A stretch of 64,000 bases of DNA, taken from assembly GCA_020637635.1 (NCBI GenBank), contig JACKKB010000003.1, positions 248,001 through 312,000 of the forward strand, read 5' to 3'. This stretch comes from Albidovulum sp. GTDB lineage: Bacteria > Pseudomonadota > Alphaproteobacteria > Rhodobacterales > Rhodobacteraceae. The translations under genes were made by a program, and so were the position numbers. The notes beneath the pieces were generated by a model. The model made no database searches and was not told where the DNA came from. It saw nothing but the letters and a program-made list of their open reading frames with translations. This document shows, one piece after another, positions 61,126 through 64,000 of this stretch (its first letter is position 1; every line of letters starts with the position of its first letter).

Positions 61126-62073
61126 ATGGTAGGCGCCACGCAAATGCTGCCGATATTCGTCAAGACGCTTCCCTTCTTCGCGCTGATCGGCCTTGGCTGG
61201 TTTGCCGGCCGCATCCGTTTCTTCCCTGAAATCGCGACCGAGTATCTGACCCGCTTCGTCTTCTACTTCGCGCTTTCGGCGATGCTCTTTCGCTTCGCGG
61301 CCGAGCTCTCGCTGGCACGGATCTTCGATCCCGCCTTTGCCGCCGCCTACCTGATCGCCTGCACCTCGGTCTACGCGCTTGTCTTCGCGGTCGCGAAGGC
61401 GCGCCGCGTCACGACGGCCGAAGCGGCGATCGAAGCCCAGTGCGGGGTCATCGGCAACACCGGCTTTCTCGGTGTCCCGCTCATGATCGCGCTTCTCGGC
61501 CCCATGGCGGCGGGCCCGATGCTGATGGTGCTGACGATCGACCTCATCGTCTTTTCCAGCCTCATCACGCTCATCATCACCGCCTCGAAGGAAGGCGCGC
61601 TCGACCGGGGGAGCCTGCGCCGGCTCGGCCTCGGGTTGGCGAGGAATCCGATGATCGTATCGATGGCGGCCGGCATCGCATGGTCGGCCACCGGCTGGCC
61701 TCTGGCCGACCCGGCGCTCGAATTCCTGATGCTGCTCGGCGCCGCCGCCACCCCGGCGGCCCTCTTCGCGATCGGCGCCTCGCTGGCCTCGCGCTCGGCC
61801 GAACGCCTCTCTGTCGCGCTCTGGCTGTCCTTCGCGAAGCTGGTGCTGCATCCGGCCGCGGTCGCGCTCGCAGCCTTTGTCGTCATTCCGGTCGAACGTC
61901 CGGCCGCCGGCGTCATGGTTGCCGCCGCGGCCCTTCCGGTTGCGGGCAATGTCTACATGCTCGCCCGGCACTACGGCGTCGCGCCCCAGCGCGTGTCGGC
62001 CTCGATCCTCATTTCAACCACTTTCAGCATCCTGACCGTGACCCTCGTCATCGGCTGGATCGGCACAGCATAG
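61126..62073 (+). CDS. AEC-family permease
   Basis: A 315-aa inner-membrane protein with about ten helices, of the auxin efflux carrier family. Typical segments are QCGVIGNTGFLGVPLMIALLG and PVAGNVYMLARHYGVAPQRVS. Bacterial members carry small organic acids such as malate or malonate. Follows the nitroreductase gene by 24 bp and precedes fghA by 9 bp, so may be co-transcribed. ATG at 61126 or 61144 possible. Confidence 0.85.
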   Translation: MVGATQMLPIFVKTLPFFALIGLGWFAGRIRFFPEIATEYLTRFVFYFALSAMLFRFAAELSLARIFDPAFAAAYLIACTSVYALVFAVAKARRVTTAEAAIEAQCGVIGNTGFLGVPLMIALLGPMAAGPMLMVLTIDLIVFSSLITLIITASKEGALDRGSLRRLGLGLARNPMIVSMAAGIAWSATGWPLADPALEFLMLLGAAATPAALFAIGASLASRSAERLSVALWLSFAKLVLHPAAVALAAFVVIPVERPAAGVMVAAAALPVAGNVYMLARHYGVAPQRVSASILISTTFSILTVTLVIGWIGTA

Positions 62074-62082
62074 GAGACACGA

Positions 62083-62913
62083 ATGCAGACGATTTCCGAG
62101 AACAAGTGTTTTGGCGGCATCCAGGGCGTCTACACCCACGCCTCCGAGGCCTGCGGCTGCAACATGACCTTCGGCCTGTTCCTGCCAGAGGCCGCGAACG
62201 AGGGCGCGGTGCCGGTGCTCTGGTATCTCTCCGGCCTCACCTGCACGCACGAGAACGCGATGGTGAAGGCCGGCGCCCAGACCTGGGCCGCCGAACACGG
62301 GATCGCGCTCGTCTTCCCCGACACCTCGCCGCGCGGCAAGGGCGTGGCCGATGACGAGGCCTACGATCTCGGGCAGGGCGCGGGCTTCTATGTGAACGCG
62401 ACCGAGGCGCCCTGGGCCCGACACTTCCGCATGTGGGACTATCTCGCCGACGAACTGCCGAACATCGTCGGCGCGACCTTCGCCATCGACGAGGACCGCC
62501 AGGCGATCACCGGCCATTCGATGGGCGGCCACGGCGCGCTCACCCTGGCGATGCGGTTGCCGGGCCGCTTCCGGTCAGTCTCGGCCTTCGCGCCGATCTG
62601 CCACCCGACCCAATCCGACTGGGGCCGCAAGCAGCTTGCCGCCTACCTCGGCGCCGACGAGAGCCTCTGGGCGGGGCATGACGCCACGCTCCTGATGCGG
62701 CGGCTCGGCTTCGACGGGCCGGTGCTCATCGACCAGGGTTCCAAGGACCAGTTCCTCGACCTGCTGAAACCCGAAGCTCTGGCAGCGGCCATGGCCGAGA
62801 GGCGCCAGAACGGCCAGTTCCGCATTCAGCCGGGTTACGACCACAGCTACTTCTTCGTTGCAAGCTTCATGGAAGATCACCTGCGCTTCCATGCCGACGC
62901 GCTCTACCGATGA
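62083..62913 (+). CDS. fghA: S-formylglutathione hydrolase
   Basis: A 276-aa alpha/beta hydrolase (esterase D family) that splits S-formylglutathione to formate and glutathione. The nucleophile motif is ITGHSMGGHGALTLAM; the oxyanion region LSGLTCTHENAM and the catalytic His in GYDHSYFFVASF complete the site. It completes the formaldehyde pathway started by the class III alcohol dehydrogenase gene 3.8 kb upstream. Its stop overlaps the next gene by 4 bp. Confidence 0.95.
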   Translation: MQTISENKCFGGIQGVYTHASEACGCNMTFGLFLPEAANEGAVPVLWYLSGLTCTHENAMVKAGAQTWAAEHGIALVFPDTSPRGKGVADDEAYDLGQGAGFYVNATEAPWARHFRMWDYLADELPNIVGATFAIDEDRQAITGHSMGGHGALTLAMRLPGRFRSVSAFAPICHPTQSDWGRKQLAAYLGADESLWAGHDATLLMRRLGFDGPVLIDQGSKDQFLDLLKPEALAAAMAERRQNGQFRIQPGYDHSYFFVASFMEDHLRFHADALYR

Positions 62914-63356
62914 CGCTCTACGTCGACGCCGACGCCTGTCCGGTGAAGGACGAGGCGCTTCGGGCGGCGGTGCGCCACAACCGTCGGCTGGTCCTTGTCT
63001 GCAACGGCGGCATCCGCCCCGTGGACCATCCGCTGGTCGAGATGGTCTATGTAGGCGACGGGCTCGACGAAGCCGACCGCTGGATCGCCGAGCACGCGGG
63101 CAAGGGCGATATCGTGGTGACATCCGATATCCCGCTCGCCGCCGCCTGTGTCCGCGGCAACGCCATCGCGCTGAAACCGGACGGCACCGTGATCACCGAG
63201 CGCAACGTCGGCGAGACGCTGGCCCTGCGCGACCTCATGACCGACCTGCGCTCGGCCAATCCTCTCGGCGCCCAGGGCGGCAGGGGCTTCGGCCCGCGCG
63301 ACCGCTCGCGCTTTCTCGAGGCGCTCGACCGCCTGCTGCGCGGGGGCGCCGGCTGA
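62910..63356 (+). CDS. yaiI: YaiI/YqxD (DUF188) family protein
   Basis: A 148-aa protein with the family start TLYVDADACPVKDEALR and the VTSDIPLAAACVRG and GRGFGPRDRSRFL motifs. The fold is PIN-like with conserved Asp, but the function is unknown. ATG at 62910 overlaps the fghA stop (ATGA), and its TGA overlaps a tiny ORF by one base. Confidence 0.92.
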   Translation: MTLYVDADACPVKDEALRAAVRHNRRLVLVCNGGIRPVDHPLVEMVYVGDGLDEADRWIAEHAGKGDIVVTSDIPLAAACVRGNAIALKPDGTVITERNVGETLALRDLMTDLRSANPLGAQGGRGFGPRDRSRFLEALDRLLRGGAG

Positions 63357-63409
63357 TGTCGCGAACGGGACAGACAGGGCGCCGCCAACTGCCTCAGGTC
63401 GGCCCATGA
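63356..63409 (+). CDS. Possible 17-aa ORF bridging yaiI and the EamA gene
   Basis: ATG at 63356 overlaps the yaiI stop (TGATG) and runs 17 codons (MSRTGQTGRRQLPQVGP) to a TGA that overlaps the ATG of the next gene (ATGA). It may pass translation to the exporter gene, whose own ribosome site is weak. No independent function is implied. Confidence 0.25.
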   Translation: MSRTGQTGRRQLPQVGP

Positions 63410-64000
63410 GCAGCATCGTCGCCCCCGAGATCGGACCCGGCCGCGCCCGGTTGATCGGCATTCTCTGCATCGTCGGCGCGATGGTCCTCTTCACCGTCAC
63501 CGACGTGTCGATCAAGCTCCTGAGCGGCGGCTACGCGCTGCACCAGATCGTGCTCATCCGTTCGCTCATCGGCCTCGTCATGCTGCTCGGGCTGATCCTC
63601 CCGCTCAGAGGCGGATATGCCGTGCTGCGGACCCGGCGCCTGCAGCTTCATGCCCTGCGCGGGATGCTGGTCGTCGCCGCCAACATGCTGTTCTTCGCGG
63701 CCCTTGCCGTGATGCCTCTCGCCGATGCGGTGGCGATTTCCTTCGTGAGCCCGCTCGCCATCACCGTCCTGTCGGTGCTGCTGCTGAAGGAAAGCGTCGG
63801 CCCGCGGCGCTGGGCCGCGATCGCGATCGGCCTGCTGGGCGTGATCGTCGTCCTTCGCCCCGGCACCGAAGCCTTTCAGCCGGCGGCACTCTTGCCCTTC
63901 TTCGGCGCGATTGCCTATGCGTTTCTGAACATCCTCACCCGCAAGATGGGCGGCACCGAACAGGCCACGACACTGACATTCTACATCCAGCTGAGCTTCA
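63406..64000 (+). CDS. EamA/DMT-family transporter, C-terminus cut by window edge
   Basis: The first 198 codons of a drug/metabolite transporter: alternating hydrophobic helices (IGILCIVGAMVLFTVTDVS, MLVVAANMLFFAALAVMPLA) and the EamA motif ISFVSPLAITVLSVLLLKE. The frame is open at position 64000, so the second EamA repeat is beyond the window. An inner-membrane exporter or importer of a small metabolite; substrate unknown. Confidence 0.85.
   Translation, partial: MSSIVAPEIGPGRARLIGILCIVGAMVLFTVTDVSIKLLSGGYALHQIVLIRSLIGLVMLLGLILPLRGGYAVLRTRRLQLHALRGMLVVAANMLFFAALAVMPLADAVAISFVSPLAITVLSVLLLKESVGPRRWAAIAIGLLGVIVVLRPGTEAFQPAALLPFFGAIAYAFLNILTRKMGGTEQATTLTFYIQLSF

Overview
The window is GC-rich, densely packed bacterial DNA with the gene content of an aerobic alphaproteobacterium, most likely a member of the Rhodobacterales (Roseobacter/Paracoccus relatives). 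Pointers are a DUF2794 protein, glutathione-dependent formaldehyde detoxification, an MbfA-type ferritin/VIT1 iron exporter, a saccharopine-type lysine operon under a GcdR-like LysR regulator, two THF-dependent methylamine (DMGDH-like) dehydrogenases with an MttB homologue, and two copies of a GC-rich hairpin repeat typical of this order. Most genes lie in long operons whose members overlap by 4 bp (ATGA/GTGA) or 2 bp (TGATG). No tRNA, rRNA, CRISPR array, insertion sequence or prophage was seen, and no gene-free stretch exceeds about 300 bp (the longest is 56874-57171).

Layout. 1-4137 (-): LacI regulator, amino-acid-type binding protein, 553-aa permease and an SDR enzyme cut by the window edge. 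4233-5093: a lone methyltransferase. 5179-11543 (-): a YnjBCD-type ABC transporter with a YnjF-like CDP-alcohol phosphatidyltransferase and a VTT/FAD-disulfide-reductase fusion, preceded by a possible 20-codon leader ORF. 11707-17971: a five-gene operon (class III aminotransferase, two Rieske oxygenases, a DMSP-lyase-type cupin, a SAM methyltransferase) facing a TetR/BetI-like gene across perfect dyads; this is the best candidate for an undescribed catabolic system. 17978-26283: lysine catabolism to glutaryl-CoA and beyond (GcdH, a fused E1alpha-beta 2-oxoacid dehydrogenase, a FabD-like acyltransferase of unknown role, piperideine-6-carboxylate/AASA dehydrogenase, saccharopine dehydrogenase), divergent from LysR.

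26315-29205 (+): XRE-cupin regulator, then kbl-tdh for threonine breakdown to glycine and acetyl-CoA. 29212-36636: a surface-glycan block with glycosyltransferases of several folds, a sulfotransferase-like protein and a methyltransferase-like protein. 36737-47982 (-): a six-gene operon (two DMGDH/SarDH-like flavoproteins, an MttB-family methyltransferase, a 3-HIBADH-like dehydrogenase, a GMC oxidoreductase, HyuA hydantoinase), divergent from an isochorismatase-family hydrolase, LysR and MFS transporter (48090-50826). Together these look like uptake and demethylation of N-methylated compounds.

50913-64000: mostly housekeeping genes: asd with a strong terminator, a TPR protein, beta-carbonic anhydrase, M17 aminopeptidase plus NlpC/P60, DUF2794, class III alcohol dehydrogenase (GSH-FDH), TetR with a small exported protein and twin operators, MbfA, a nitroreductase, an AEC permease, S-formylglutathione hydrolase, a YaiI-family protein and an EamA exporter cut by the right edge. 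The formaldehyde genes fit physiologically with the demethylating pathways at 11-17 kb and 36-48 kb. All functions are inferred from reading the sequence; no database search was run.
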